21,029 nt of DNA from Bacteroidota bacterium (GTDB taxonomy: Bacteria > Bacteroidota > Bacteroidia > Cytophagales > Cyclobacteriaceae). Shown in pieces: positions 8,889 through 16,426 of the stretch (the first letter of the stretch is position 1; each line of letters opens with the position of its first letter). The position numbers were made by a program, and so were the translations under genes. The stretch is taken from NCBI GenBank assembly GCA_023393375.1, contig JAEWLI010000029.1, positions 1-21,029 on the forward strand, written 5' to 3'. The notes under the pieces are model-generated. The model was not told where the DNA came from, searched no databases, and saw only the letters and a program-made list of their open reading frames with translations.

Positions 8889-9662
8889 TTAGAATCCAAT
8901 TGTCAATGCTGATCTCCACCAGTTGTAGTATTTTGTTTCCAATTCTTCTCTTGTTGGAAAAGGATAGTAAATAAATGTTTTTTGATCTCCAATAAAGAAC
9001 CCATTTTTACAGGTACGGAAATGGACATCTCCCTTGAATAACCTGATCACAGTCTTTGTCAATTTTTGATCACCCTGTTTCAATCCGATCAAACAATCCC
9101 TTAAGTGGGGAATATTGCTATAAGGTAAGTCATTATCATTTCCTGCCAAAGGATCATTGGCAAGTTCATTTAATTTCAATTCCACAAAAAACAATCTGGG
9201 CACTGAAACATGGTGCGTAGTATCAGAAACACGCATCAGGAAGTCGTAAGGGCCTAACACACTGGCTACTCTTGGTGTAACAGGAGATAACTCTTGGTAT
9301 AAGTGCAGTTCGTGTGTTTTGTTTGGTTGGTAGGTCCCCTGTTCAAGTTTCAGCACTTTACCATCATCTGTAGTTAAATAAAGACTTTTCAGTGATTCGA
9401 GTGGAACATTTTCCAATACCCGGTAAATTGATATGTACACTGACCGTTTTGGCGATCCGTCTTTATGTGGTACACAACGTTTTTCAATGTAGTCTGTAGG
9501 TACAAAATTCCCTGCTTTATCTACATCGATTTCAAAAAAAACAGCCTGCCCCCTGGTTCTTTTCTGTGAACCCACTGCAAGATAATTTCCGAATTCTTCG
9601 GGAGGCAACATGGAGGAAATCAGAGCTTCTGGTGTTACTGATAAGTAGAGATATCTTTTCAT
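8889..9662 (-). CDS. Hypothetical soluble protein encoded upstream of hppA
   Basis: I do not recognise a characterised family. The 257-residue product has no signal peptide or membrane segment, so it is probably cytoplasmic. It begins MKRYLYLSVTPEALISSMLPPEEFGNYLA and shows mixed alpha/beta character with charged, aromatic-rich segments (KGDVHFRTCKNGFFIGDQ, YYNWWRSALTIGF at the end). No nucleotide-binding loop or metal-site signature stands out. The ATG at 9662 is well placed: a promoter lies 165 nt upstream and the frame closes only 27 nt before hppA, so the two genes are almost surely cotranscribed. That linkage hints at a role tied to pyrophosphate or membrane energisation (inference only). 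A 16-bp palindrome sits 21 nt before the start codon. Confidence 0.8.
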   Translation of the reverse strand: MKRYLYLSVTPEALISSMLPPEEFGNYLAVGSQKRTRGQAVFFEIDVDKAGNFVPTDYIEKRCVPHKDGSPKRSVYISIYRVLENVPLESLKSLYLTTDDGKVLKLEQGTYQPNKTHELHLYQELSPVTPRVASVLGPYDFLMRVSDTTHHVSVPRLFFVELKLNELANDPLAGNDNDLPYSNIPHLRDCLIGLKQGDQKLTKTVIRLFKGDVHFRTCKNGFFIGDQKTFIYYPFPTREELETKYYNWWRSALTIGF

Positions 9663-9682
9663 AGTAGTTTAATTATAATTGT

Positions 9683-9698
9683 ATGACATTAATGTCAT
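9683..9698. promoter_or_regulatory. 16-bp perfect palindrome before the hppA-operon first gene
   Basis: ATGACATTAATGTCAT is identical to its reverse complement and lies 21 nt upstream of the start codon at 9662, inside the predicted leader. It has no loop, so it makes better sense as a binding site for a dimeric regulator than as an RNA hairpin. Function is inferred from symmetry and position only. Confidence 0.35.
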
Positions 9699-9826
9699 TA
9701 AATGAAAATAAAGACTGCCTTTGAGATTAAAATAAGTATTTAATCTTGCTAATATTAGGATTTTATTCTTTGTGTCTTTTATCAAGTGATTATTATTTTA
9801 TAAAAACCACCTCAATTTTTCGAAAG

Positions 9827-9856
9827 CAAATGTAAAGAAGAGAAGTTTGTTTTCAA
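9827..9856 (-). promoter_or_regulatory. Bacteroidota-type promoter of the hypothetical gene-hppA operon
   Basis: On the minus strand TTG (9856-9854, within TTTTG) is followed after 19 nt by TACATTTG (9834-9827), a full match to TTG-N17-23-TAnnTTTG. Predicted start near 9820, giving a leader of about 160 nt. The -33 element lies in the left arm of an 11-bp inverted repeat, so a protein bound there would compete with RNA polymerase. Confidence 0.6.
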
Positions 9857-9886
9857 AAGAAGTTTACGCCTTTTGAAAACTTTTTT
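9849..9886 (+). terminator. 11-bp inverted repeat with plus-strand T-run (terminator-like, or operator)
   Basis: GTTTTCAAAAG (9849-9859) pairs perfectly with CTTTTGAAAAC (9870-9880) across a 10-nt loop, and six T residues follow on the plus strand. This looks like an intrinsic terminator, but no plus-strand gene ends nearby, so a regulatory role is as likely: the left arm contains the -33 box of the minus-strand hppA-operon promoter. Confidence 0.45.
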
Positions 9887-10191
9887 ATATCTGATGTGAG
9901 GTTTTAACAAATATTATTTCAATAATAGAAAAAGTGCAAAATTATATTGGTAAAAGTATCGTTAAGTTGCTGCCATCCTTTTTTATTTTGAAAATCAGAC
10001 ACCTTTATGCTGATAATTCTATATTTTATGATAAACTGTTGCAAATAAACAAAATAATTGCATGTTGCAGGAAATCTGGGAGATGATGTAAAGTTGTCTA
10101 TTAAATCATAAGCCATCAAGATTTTTTACATTAGATGTCTTTGAATTAAACACACGTTATTTCAAACCTTAAACCATTAACATTGTATGTA

Positions 10192-10530
10192 CTACCTTTT
10201 AGACAAGCTATCAAAAACAGAAATAATCACTGATAAAATCAAGCTAAAAGCCAAAGCCCATAAAAAACTGTCAACAACAAACCCACTGACAAGTGCATCG
10301 GTAATAAGGATTAAAAAAGCATTGATGATTAACAAAAACAATCCAAGAGTTACAATAGTAATGGGTATGGTTAAAATGATAAGGACAGGCTTTAGGGTGG
10401 CGTTGAATAATGCCAGAATTGCTGCCACAATCAATGCATCAAGGAAATTTTCTACATGAACTCCTGGTAAAATATATGATGCGATAATTACCGCGATGGT
10501 TGATAGAAATATTTTTATAATAAAACTCAT
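10192..10530 (-). CDS. Small four-helix membrane protein, YvlD / 'phage holin 4' family
   Basis: With the ATG at 10530 the product has 112 residues and is almost wholly membrane: helices at about 4-22, 28-48, 50-74 and 84-105. The N-terminal pattern SYILPGVHVENFLDALIVA and the NATLKPVLIILTIPITIVTLGLFLLIINA core are typical of the family often annotated as 'mycobacterial 4 TMS phage holin, superfamily IV' (Bacillus YvlD). Despite the name there are no phage genes here; members are chromosomal inner-membrane proteins of unclear, perhaps envelope-stress-linked, function. An in-frame ATG at 10554 would add eight residues (MTFNNRVV) that do not fit the family start. A weak promoter whose predicted start falls between the two ATGs also favours 10530. 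It appears monocistronic. Confidence 0.85.
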   Translation of the reverse strand: MSFIIKIFLSTIAVIIASYILPGVHVENFLDALIVAAILALFNATLKPVLIILTIPITIVTLGLFLLIINAFLILITDALVSGFVVDSFLWALAFSLILSVIISVFDSLSKR

Positions 10531-10551
10531 TACAACACGATTGTTAAAGGT

Positions 10552-10584
10552 CAAAGTAAATAAATCTTATGGACATTGTATCAA
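10552..10584 (-). promoter_or_regulatory. Weak candidate promoter of the YvlD-like gene
   Basis: On the minus strand TTG (10584-10582) is followed after 22 nt by TTACTTTG (10559-10552), one mismatch from TAnnTTTG. The implied start near 10546 leaves a short leader before the ATG at 10530. Confidence 0.3.
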
Positions 10585-10772
10585 TTATTAGTGAATATTT
10601 TAACAATACATTATATCCAGGAGATTATGACACTAGGGTAGGAGGTACATTCATATAAAATGCATTGAAAAATTATACCTGATTTTGATTTCATGCTATC
10701 CTGCTAGGTCGGTTACTTTTGAAATCTTCTGCTATAAACATGTGAACCTTTTCAGGTTCAATAATGCCTTTG

Positions 10773-10804
10773 TTTGTTTTACCATAGCCAAAACATTAGT
10801 TTTG
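10773..10804 (+). promoter_or_regulatory. Bacteroidota-type promoter of ypdA
   Basis: TTTG (10773-10776) and TAGTTTTG (10797-10804), 20 nt apart, match the consensus fully. Predicted start is near 10811, giving a leader of about 32 nt. An inverted repeat TGAACC-N6-GGTTCA (10743-10760) lies just upstream of the -33 box and could be an activator or repressor site; the rest of the divergent region from 10585 to 10742 shows nothing. Confidence 0.6.
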
Positions 10805-10842
10805 TATTTTCTGGTCATTATTAAAATCAACTGAGGATAGGT

Positions 10843-11817
10843 ATGAATATTTTAGATGTGATTATAATTGGAGCAGGGCCATGTGGGTTGTCATGTGCTA
10901 TTGAAGCCCACAAAAAGAATCTTAACTATCTTTTAATAGACAAGGGGAGTATTACCGAATCCATTCGAAGGTACCCTGTAAATATGATTTTCTTTTCTAC
11001 ATCAGAAAATTTGGAGATTGGTGATGTGCCTTTTGTCTCCATGGGGATGCGACCAACCCGGTTGGAAGCTCTAAAATATTACCGAAAAGTAGTCAATCAT
11101 TTTAAACTTAATATCAGGCTGTTTTCCAAAGTTGAAAATATTGACTGTGAAACTTCCGGTCTGTTTAAAGTTGAACTTTCCAATGATACCCTATATTGTA
11201 AAAAGGTAATCGTGGCTACCGGGTACTACGATATCCCACGCTATCTGAATATTCCGGGGGAAGATCTTCCGCATGTTAACCATTATTATGATGAGGCATT
11301 TAAATACTCCAATACGAATGTTTTGGTAGTAGGAGGGGCAAATTCGGCAATTGAGGCTGCATTGGATCTTTATAGAAATAATGCAAAAGTTACACTGGTG
11401 CACATGTTTGAAGGATTGGACAAAAATGCCAAATATTGGATTGTTCCTGATCTGGAAAACCGCATTAAAAACGGCGAAGTAATCGCTCATTTCAAATCAA
11501 TTGTCACATTAATTTCAGAAAAGTCTGTGGCAGTACAAAATCTTGACGATGGCAAATCCACTATCGTAGAAGCAGATTTTGTTTTCCTGATGACAGGTTA
11601 TCATCCGGATGCGGAATTTCTATCAAGAGTAGGCATTGAATTACATGGCCCTCATCTTATACCGAGTATGGATCCGGAAACTTATGAAACCAATGTTCCG
11701 GGGGTATATGTGGCGGGTTCAATTGTGGGAGGCGAAGAAACTGCTAAAATCTTTATTGAAAACGGAAGGTTGCATGGTGCCAGGATTATTGACGATATTG
11801 TGAAAAAAATCAGTTAA
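10843..11817 (+). CDS. ypdA: YpdA-family FAD-dependent oxidoreductase, putative bacillithiol-disulphide reductase
   Basis: This 324-residue cytoplasmic flavoenzyme resembles thioredoxin reductase but lacks its CxxC centre. The FAD-binding loop GAGPCG (10-15) includes Cys14, the residue conserved and functionally important in YpdA proteins. Family blocks follow: RRYPVNMIFFSTSENLEIG (43-61), VIVATGYYDIPRYLNIPGED, the NAD(P)H-binding GGANSAIEAALDL near 165, KYWIVPDLENRIKNG and the C-terminal FLMTGYHPDAEFL...NVPGVYVAG...FIENGR. YpdA reduces bacillithiol disulphide with NADPH, completing the redox cycle of the low-molecular-weight thiol used by many Bacteroidota and Firmicutes. It stands alone, with its own promoter, and no bacillithiol synthesis genes are in view. 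Its last 8 nt overlap the convergent histidine kinase gene. Confidence 0.9.
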   Translation: MNILDVIIIGAGPCGLSCAIEAHKKNLNYLLIDKGSITESIRRYPVNMIFFSTSENLEIGDVPFVSMGMRPTRLEALKYYRKVVNHFKLNIRLFSKVENIDCETSGLFKVELSNDTLYCKKVIVATGYYDIPRYLNIPGEDLPHVNHYYDEAFKYSNTNVLVVGGANSAIEAALDLYRNNAKVTLVHMFEGLDKNAKYWIVPDLENRIKNGEVIAHFKSIVTLISEKSVAVQNLDDGKSTIVEADFVFLMTGYHPDAEFLSRVGIELHGPHLIPSMDPETYETNVPGVYVAGSIVGGEETAKIFIENGRLHGARIIDDIVKKIS

Positions 11818-14380
11818 GGACTGGGATTTCCTGATCCTGCTTAAAGATAACCCTGATAGTGGTTCCCTGATTTACCTCACTCACTACTTCAAGTTTTCCA
11901 TTCAAAGCTTCAACTTGCGATTTTACTAGGTATAAACCCATACCTTTTCCGGAGGTATGTAAATGAAACCTTTTATATAAATGAAATAATTGATCCTTGT
12001 ACTTTTCCATATCGATACCTAAACCATTATCGGAAACGGATATAATTATCAAGTCATCATAAGTATCAGTTGATACTGTGATTTCAGGTGTGAGATAAGG
12101 TCTCTTGTAATTAATAGAATTTGAAATAAGGTTAACCAATATATTGAGAAGATAGCTTTTAATCGTGTATATTTTGTCAGCTTTAGAAAAGTCACAGTGA
12201 ATGATTGCCTGACTTTCTTGAATGGCCGGTTTCAACATCCTTTTAATTCTATCGCATAAAACATTCAGGTCTACGTTTTCTTTTAACTCCAATCTCGATT
12301 TTTGCATGTCCAAAATGCTTGTCAGATCTTTCAATGTCTGATCCAAACTATTGGCTGAAGTACTCAAATAGTCAAGAAAGCTCTTTAGTTGACCATTTTC
12401 TAAATTGACTTTCTGGTTGTTCATCACATTTATCAATCCTAAAATACTGGCAACCGGGGCACGGACTTTATGTGAAGTCACATATCCAAATTCCTCCAAT
12501 CCTTTGTTGCGTTCGATAAGTTCCCCGATAAGCTGACTCCTTTCTTTCTCATGTTTTCTGCGTTCTGTAATGTCCCTTCCAAAGCAACCCACACCAAATA
12601 CTTCTCCTTTTTCGTCAAATATGGGATTAAAACTTATTTCATAAGACTCATCTCCTAATTCATTTACGATAGAAAATGATCCCCCATTAAGTGCCCGAGT
12701 ATATAGTTCGTCCCACTTTTCAAGGTTATATTCTTGCAATGTGCCATTAAGCAGATGATCACCTTTTGTTAACCGAACGCCAGAAATTCTTTTCACTTTA
12801 GAGGTAAATGCCCTGTTAGCTGATACCAAGCGTTTATTTTTATCGATAGACCAGATCAGATCATTGGTATTATTAATTAAAGCATCCAGGTTTTTCTTGC
12901 TAAAATATATCTCCCGCTGTGTATTTTTTTCTTTGGTTACATCTCTAATGAAAGCTGATATACCTTCAGAATAAGGATAATACTTAATATCCAACCATTT
13001 ATCAAGAACAGGGAAATAACCTTGATGGTCTAAATTAATATCATGCGTCATAGCATTCTCTACCTGATTATACAAATCCTGATAAGGTTCAAATGGTAAA
13101 ACTTCCCTAAGATGTTTTCCCGCTATATCTTCACGAGGTATACCTAGCAGCTGTTCCAGCACACAATTAACCCTAACAAACTTGTAAGTTTTGTCCATAA
13201 TAAAAAATCCGTCTGTAATGCTTTCGAGTATAAGATCTAATCTGTTGGAATACCCAATTATTTCATTCTGTGCCTTTTTTAGATTGGTAATGTCAGAAGC
13301 AATACCTTCAATTCGTAAAGGATTTCCATGATTATCTTTAATTAGATGAACTTTATCATGTATCCACAATATTTCATGGTCGGCCCGGTATAATCGATAA
13401 GTCGATTCATAATAGCCTTCTTTGAACAATGTTTTATGACGTTTTTTGATAATGTGTCTATCTTCCGGAAAAATCATTCTTACCCATTCCTTGATATCAT
13501 CCTTCAATAATTGGTAAGATTTTCCTGTAATTTGTTCAGCTGATTTACTTAAATAGAGATATTTTTTGTCCCTTAGATCAAAAGACCATACCACATCATT
13601 TAATGAACTAAGGATTCTGTTAAGGTTTTCTTCGTTTTGTTTTTGAATAATCTCATTTTGTTCCTGAATACGCTCGTTTGCCACATGAAGTTGCTGATTT
13701 GATATCGTTAATTGTTGATTGTAGTTAGCCAGTTCTTTATTTACATGGTTTAATTGATTAGTCCTTTCCTCTATTTTATTTTCAAGATTTCTCGTCAAGT
13801 CCAGCAATTGTTTTTCATATTCTTTTTGCTGGGAAATGTCTTGCACCATGATTAGCATACCTGCATTTTTGTCAAAAACGATGGGTTGAATGGCGACATT
13901 CACATCAATGATATCACCATTTTTAGTACGGTGTTTAGTCAATTCCAGCGACTTGGGATGTAGATCGGAATGATCAAGATTTGTATTCAGAACAGAAGGC
14001 GGATCAATAAAAAAATCATTTAAAGCGATGGCACACATTTCATCACGCTCATATCCGTAAAGTTTTTGAGCTGCTAGATTAGATTCAATGATACATTTGT
14101 CTTTGGTATTAAATATTAACATAGGATTCGGGTTCATTTTGAACATCTCCAGATACTTTCGCTGAGAAACCGTAAGTTGTTTTTGGGATAGTTTGATTAG
14201 AAAATACAGGAGCACCGATGTTGAGAGGATAAAAAAGCCACCTTTTAGATTCTGCGCCAAAGCTATTTTTTCGAAATCGGTATTTTCGAATGCTTGATGG
14301 ACGAACCAATCGCTATATAGGATCCATAGTGAGCCCAAAAAAAAGTATATACCGGTAATTACAAAAGGACCTTTCTTCAT
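11810..14380 (-). CDS. Membrane-anchored multi-PAS sensor histidine kinase
   Basis: The 856-residue protein has two N-terminal membrane helices (about 7-25 and 46-63) around a short loop. PAS1 follows (about 75-190), then a Gln/Asn-rich coiled coil (190-255) and PAS2 (255-375, PAS_3-like, with RADHEILWIHDKVHLI and EGIASDIT). PAS3 (380-490) and PAS4 (495-622, ending GCFGRDITERR) complete the sensor part. The dimerisation/phosphoacceptor segment has EFGYVTSHKVRAPVASILGL with His637; the next residue is Lys where Glu or Asp is usual. The ATPase domain has an N-box (NLISNSINY, Asn754), G1 (DNGLGID, Asp784), F-box (LFHLYKRFH) and G2 (GKGMGLYLVK, 811-820). No receiver domain is fused and no response regulator lies nearby, so its partner is unknown. 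The signal is probably cytoplasmic, via PAS ligands. No clear promoter was found in the 250 nt upstream. Confidence 0.93.
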   Translation of the reverse strand: MKKGPFVITGIYFFLGSLWILYSDWFVHQAFENTDFEKIALAQNLKGGFFILSTSVLLYFLIKLSQKQLTVSQRKYLEMFKMNPNPMLIFNTKDKCIIESNLAAQKLYGYERDEMCAIALNDFFIDPPSVLNTNLDHSDLHPKSLELTKHRTKNGDIIDVNVAIQPIVFDKNAGMLIMVQDISQQKEYEKQLLDLTRNLENKIEERTNQLNHVNKELANYNQQLTISNQQLHVANERIQEQNEIIQKQNEENLNRILSSLNDVVWSFDLRDKKYLYLSKSAEQITGKSYQLLKDDIKEWVRMIFPEDRHIIKKRHKTLFKEGYYESTYRLYRADHEILWIHDKVHLIKDNHGNPLRIEGIASDITNLKKAQNEIIGYSNRLDLILESITDGFFIMDKTYKFVRVNCVLEQLLGIPREDIAGKHLREVLPFEPYQDLYNQVENAMTHDINLDHQGYFPVLDKWLDIKYYPYSEGISAFIRDVTKEKNTQREIYFSKKNLDALINNTNDLIWSIDKNKRLVSANRAFTSKVKRISGVRLTKGDHLLNGTLQEYNLEKWDELYTRALNGGSFSIVNELGDESYEISFNPIFDEKGEVFGVGCFGRDITERRKHEKERSQLIGELIERNKGLEEFGYVTSHKVRAPVASILGLINVMNNQKVNLENGQLKSFLDYLSTSANSLDQTLKDLTSILDMQKSRLELKENVDLNVLCDRIKRMLKPAIQESQAIIHCDFSKADKIYTIKSYLLNILVNLISNSINYKRPYLTPEITVSTDTYDDLIIISVSDNGLGIDMEKYKDQLFHLYKRFHLHTSGKGMGLYLVKSQVEALNGKLEVVSEVNQGTTIRVIFKQDQEIPVLN

Positions 14381-14632
14381 ATTTTGGGTATATCTTAACA
14401 GTCAATTACAATAATCAATGACTTGTTTTATACAAGGTTCATCCATCGAAATCTTGAGTTTTCAAGGTATTATCTATTACCCCATATATTTTTAAACGGA
14501 AAAAAACATTTGATGGTTAGAATAATGTTAAAATATGTGGTTTAGTTTGAAATAATTTTGTAAATATTTTAAAATGAATGGGCAATGTCAGAAAAGAATG
14601 CAGAAATAAAATGAGTTAAAACTAAAGTATTC

Positions 14633-15316
14633 CTATATAAAAAAAATTGACCCACCGTCAAATAAAGGACCATTGTACAGTTCAACGATTTTGTAATTCC
14701 GAGCTTCAATAAATTCTCTGATACTATTACCATTTTTACTATTGGATAGTTTGCCAAGAATAAAAATATGATCTTCGTATATTCCACAACAACCACCAAA
14801 ACAACCGTTTCTATAACCCGGCAATAAGATTTGATCAGCAGAGGTCAGCAATACATCGATGTCCATTAATTGTAATTTTTTGAAAATGCCGCTGTCAGAA
14901 GTTATAAATCCGTCTCCCACAGGTAGTAAATTACAACGGGTGAAGCCTTGGTTCACATGAACATGAATTAACTCATTCGCTGCTTCAAGGATAGCATCAT
15001 CTGTTATTTGGAGATGATGAATGAGGAACTTTTCTGTTATAACGGCATTATAGGTAACACAACCCGGATACTCCTTTTCTACCGTTTTATTACCCATTTT
15101 AAATTTTAAGTTCCTGGAAGCCAAATCATCAATTAAGCTGGATGGTGCCTGAGGGGATATGATCAGTGAATTATCCACCTGACATATGAAAAGATCGGGG
15201 TGCCCTGAAATGGCATCATCCACAATCGTATTGGTACTTAATTCATAAAGCATCCCGAAATCCCTTAAACGGTTTTTTGCAGCATCAGGAATTCGTTTGT
15301 CAGCGATAATTAACAT
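14633..15316 (-). CDS. DUF6873/GME-fold-like protein, function unknown
   Basis: The 227-residue cytoplasmic protein resembles, by eye, the family annotated as DUF6873 'GME fold' (guanidine-modifying-enzyme fold: arginine deiminases, dimethylargininases, amidinotransferases). Supporting stretches are HVHVNQGFTRCNLLPVGDG (118-136), ITSDSGIFKKL (138-148), LLPGYRNGCFGGCCG (164-178) and the end LFDGGSIFF (218-226). The Cys near the C-terminus that catalyses the reaction in arginine deiminases is not visible at the usual place; Cys128 and the 172/176/177 cluster are the candidate thiols. Its start codon overlaps the end of the radical SAM gene by 7 nt, so translation is probably coupled and the two likely work together. 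No clear terminator follows. Family call is moderate; enzymatic activity is unknown. Confidence 0.75.
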   Translation of the reverse strand: MLIIADKRIPDAAKNRLRDFGMLYELSTNTIVDDAISGHPDLFICQVDNSLIISPQAPSSLIDDLASRNLKFKMGNKTVEKEYPGCVTYNAVITEKFLIHHLQITDDAILEAANELIHVHVNQGFTRCNLLPVGDGFITSDSGIFKKLQLMDIDVLLTSADQILLPGYRNGCFGGCCGIYEDHIFILGKLSNSKNGNSIREFIEARNYKIVELYNGPLFDGGSIFFI

Positions 15317-16335
15317 GCAGTGTACATTATATCATTGATATAAAAATTCCTGGCTTCCAGCATAGGATCAATAGAGTAACAGACTTTATCGAATTGTTTC
15401 ATTAGCCAGTTTTTGTTTTCGCTCTGATAGCCGATGGCATAATTGAGCTGATTTTTACCCACAGTAATATTAATGGTTGTGGTTTCAAAATTCAGGGCTG
15501 ATTTAATATTTTTTTTCCATATCCTGGTATACACCATTTCCCGGAAGGAAATATGAAATGGACCTGCAATCAAGCTGGTTCCGGACAATAATCCTTCGGA
15601 AGGATGGAGCCCCACTCTAAGTAATTTTACATTTGCCTCTTCAAAAAGGGGTAATAAACTTGCTGTCCATTCAATCGCCTCATCCATACTCAATGGGAAA
15701 TATTTTTTCTGATGAAACCATCTTTCCATTCGTGTATCTTTTATTACCAAAGCTGGATAAATCCGGGTGTGTGCCGCACCAGCTGCAACGATTTTTTTGG
15801 CGGTTGCGATGGCTTTTTCAAAAGTATCACCTGGCAGGCCAATCATCATTTGCAATCCCAATGAAAATCCGGCTGAACGAATCATAGCTGAAGCATTTAT
15901 TACATCCTCTCCAGTATGCCCTCTTCCTGACAATCTCAAAACCTCATCATCCAGCGATTGAGCACCCAGTTCGATATCTGATACATGATAATATTTGAGC
16001 ATATCCAAAATTTCAGTATTGATAAAATCGGGACGGGTAGATAGTCTAATTGATTGCACCTGGCCTGATTGAATATAGGGTTTTACTATTTTCAGATATT
16101 CCTCCTGCTTGTTTATGGGCAATCCTGTAAAACTTCCACCAAAAAATGCCACTTGGGTATGCCCTGGGTTTTTTGATATGGTTTCGAGATATTCTCTAAT
16201 CACCTGGGTTACTTCCGCAGGTTCAGGTGAGGTATTTACACTTGCTATTTGATTTTGATTACAAAAGACACATTGAAACCGGCATCCCATCTCAGGAATG
16301 AATATTGGGATATTATAATGTCTTATACTTTTCAT
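15310..16335 (-). CDS. Elp3-like radical SAM protein
   Basis: With the ATG at 16335 the product has 341 residues. The radical SAM iron-sulphur motif is GCRFQCVFCN (Cys18, Cys22, Cys25). It is followed by FFGGSFTGLP, LSTRPDFI, SDIELGAQSLDDEVL and GLQMMIGLPGD, the succession seen in the radical SAM half of Elp3 and in YhcC-like proteins. The acetyltransferase half of Elp3 is absent; instead there is a C-terminal extension of about 100 residues including LLRVGLHPSEGL and RIWKKNI. Such enzymes reductively cleave S-adenosylmethionine to make a radical; the substrate here is unknown. An upstream in-frame TTG at 16347 would add four residues but ATG is preferred. It is first in a two-gene operon with the GME-like gene, overlapping by 7 nt. 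Confidence 0.88.
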   Translation of the reverse strand: MKSIRHYNIPIFIPEMGCRFQCVFCNQNQIASVNTSPEPAEVTQVIREYLETISKNPGHTQVAFFGGSFTGLPINKQEEYLKIVKPYIQSGQVQSIRLSTRPDFINTEILDMLKYYHVSDIELGAQSLDDEVLRLSGRGHTGEDVINASAMIRSAGFSLGLQMMIGLPGDTFEKAIATAKKIVAAGAAHTRIYPALVIKDTRMERWFHQKKYFPLSMDEAIEWTASLLPLFEEANVKLLRVGLHPSEGLLSGTSLIAGPFHISFREMVYTRIWKKNIKSALNFETTTINITVGKNQLNYAIGYQSENKNWLMKQFDKVCYSIDPMLEARNFYINDIMYTAC

Positions 16336-16344
16336 ATATCCCGA

Positions 16345-16356
16345 CAAATATATTTG
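16345..16356. promoter_or_regulatory. Palindromic bidirectional -7 element
   Basis: CAAATATATTTG is a perfect 12-bp palindrome that supplies TATATTTG (TAnnTTTG) on both strands, between the radical SAM gene and the small plus-strand frame. Neither strand has a TTG at the correct -33 distance (the minus strand has one only 12 nt away), so promoter function is uncertain. On the minus strand it would start transcription almost at the ATG at 16335. Confidence 0.25.
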
Positions 16357-16426
16357 AAGCCGGGCAATAACCTTATGACGGATGTCAGGTTAAGAAAAAT
16401 ATAGGTAAAGAAAACGTTAGACTTTT

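Larger units (their letters stand above)
9663..10191. other. Long intergenic region upstream of the hppA operon
   Basis: This region of 529 nt holds the operon's leader, a 16-bp palindrome (9683-9698), a promoter (9827-9856) and an 11-bp inverted repeat (9849-9880). From about 9890 to 10191 I see only AT-rich sequence and an implausible 65-codon minus-strand frame. No terminator for the upstream YvlD-like gene is evident. Confidence 0.5.

Noticed and set aside
9919..10119. Minus-strand frame of about 65 codons in the long intergenic region
   Set aside because: No recognisable motif, no promoter with both boxes and no operon link; AT-rich noncoding DNA often yields such frames.
10531..10554. 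Eight-residue N-terminal extension of the YvlD-like protein
   Set aside because: The extension does not match the family start, and the only promoter-like sequence would start transcription downstream of that ATG.
16336..16347. TTG start for the radical SAM gene
   Set aside because: The ATG four codons later gives the typical family N-terminus (MKSIRHYNIPIF).
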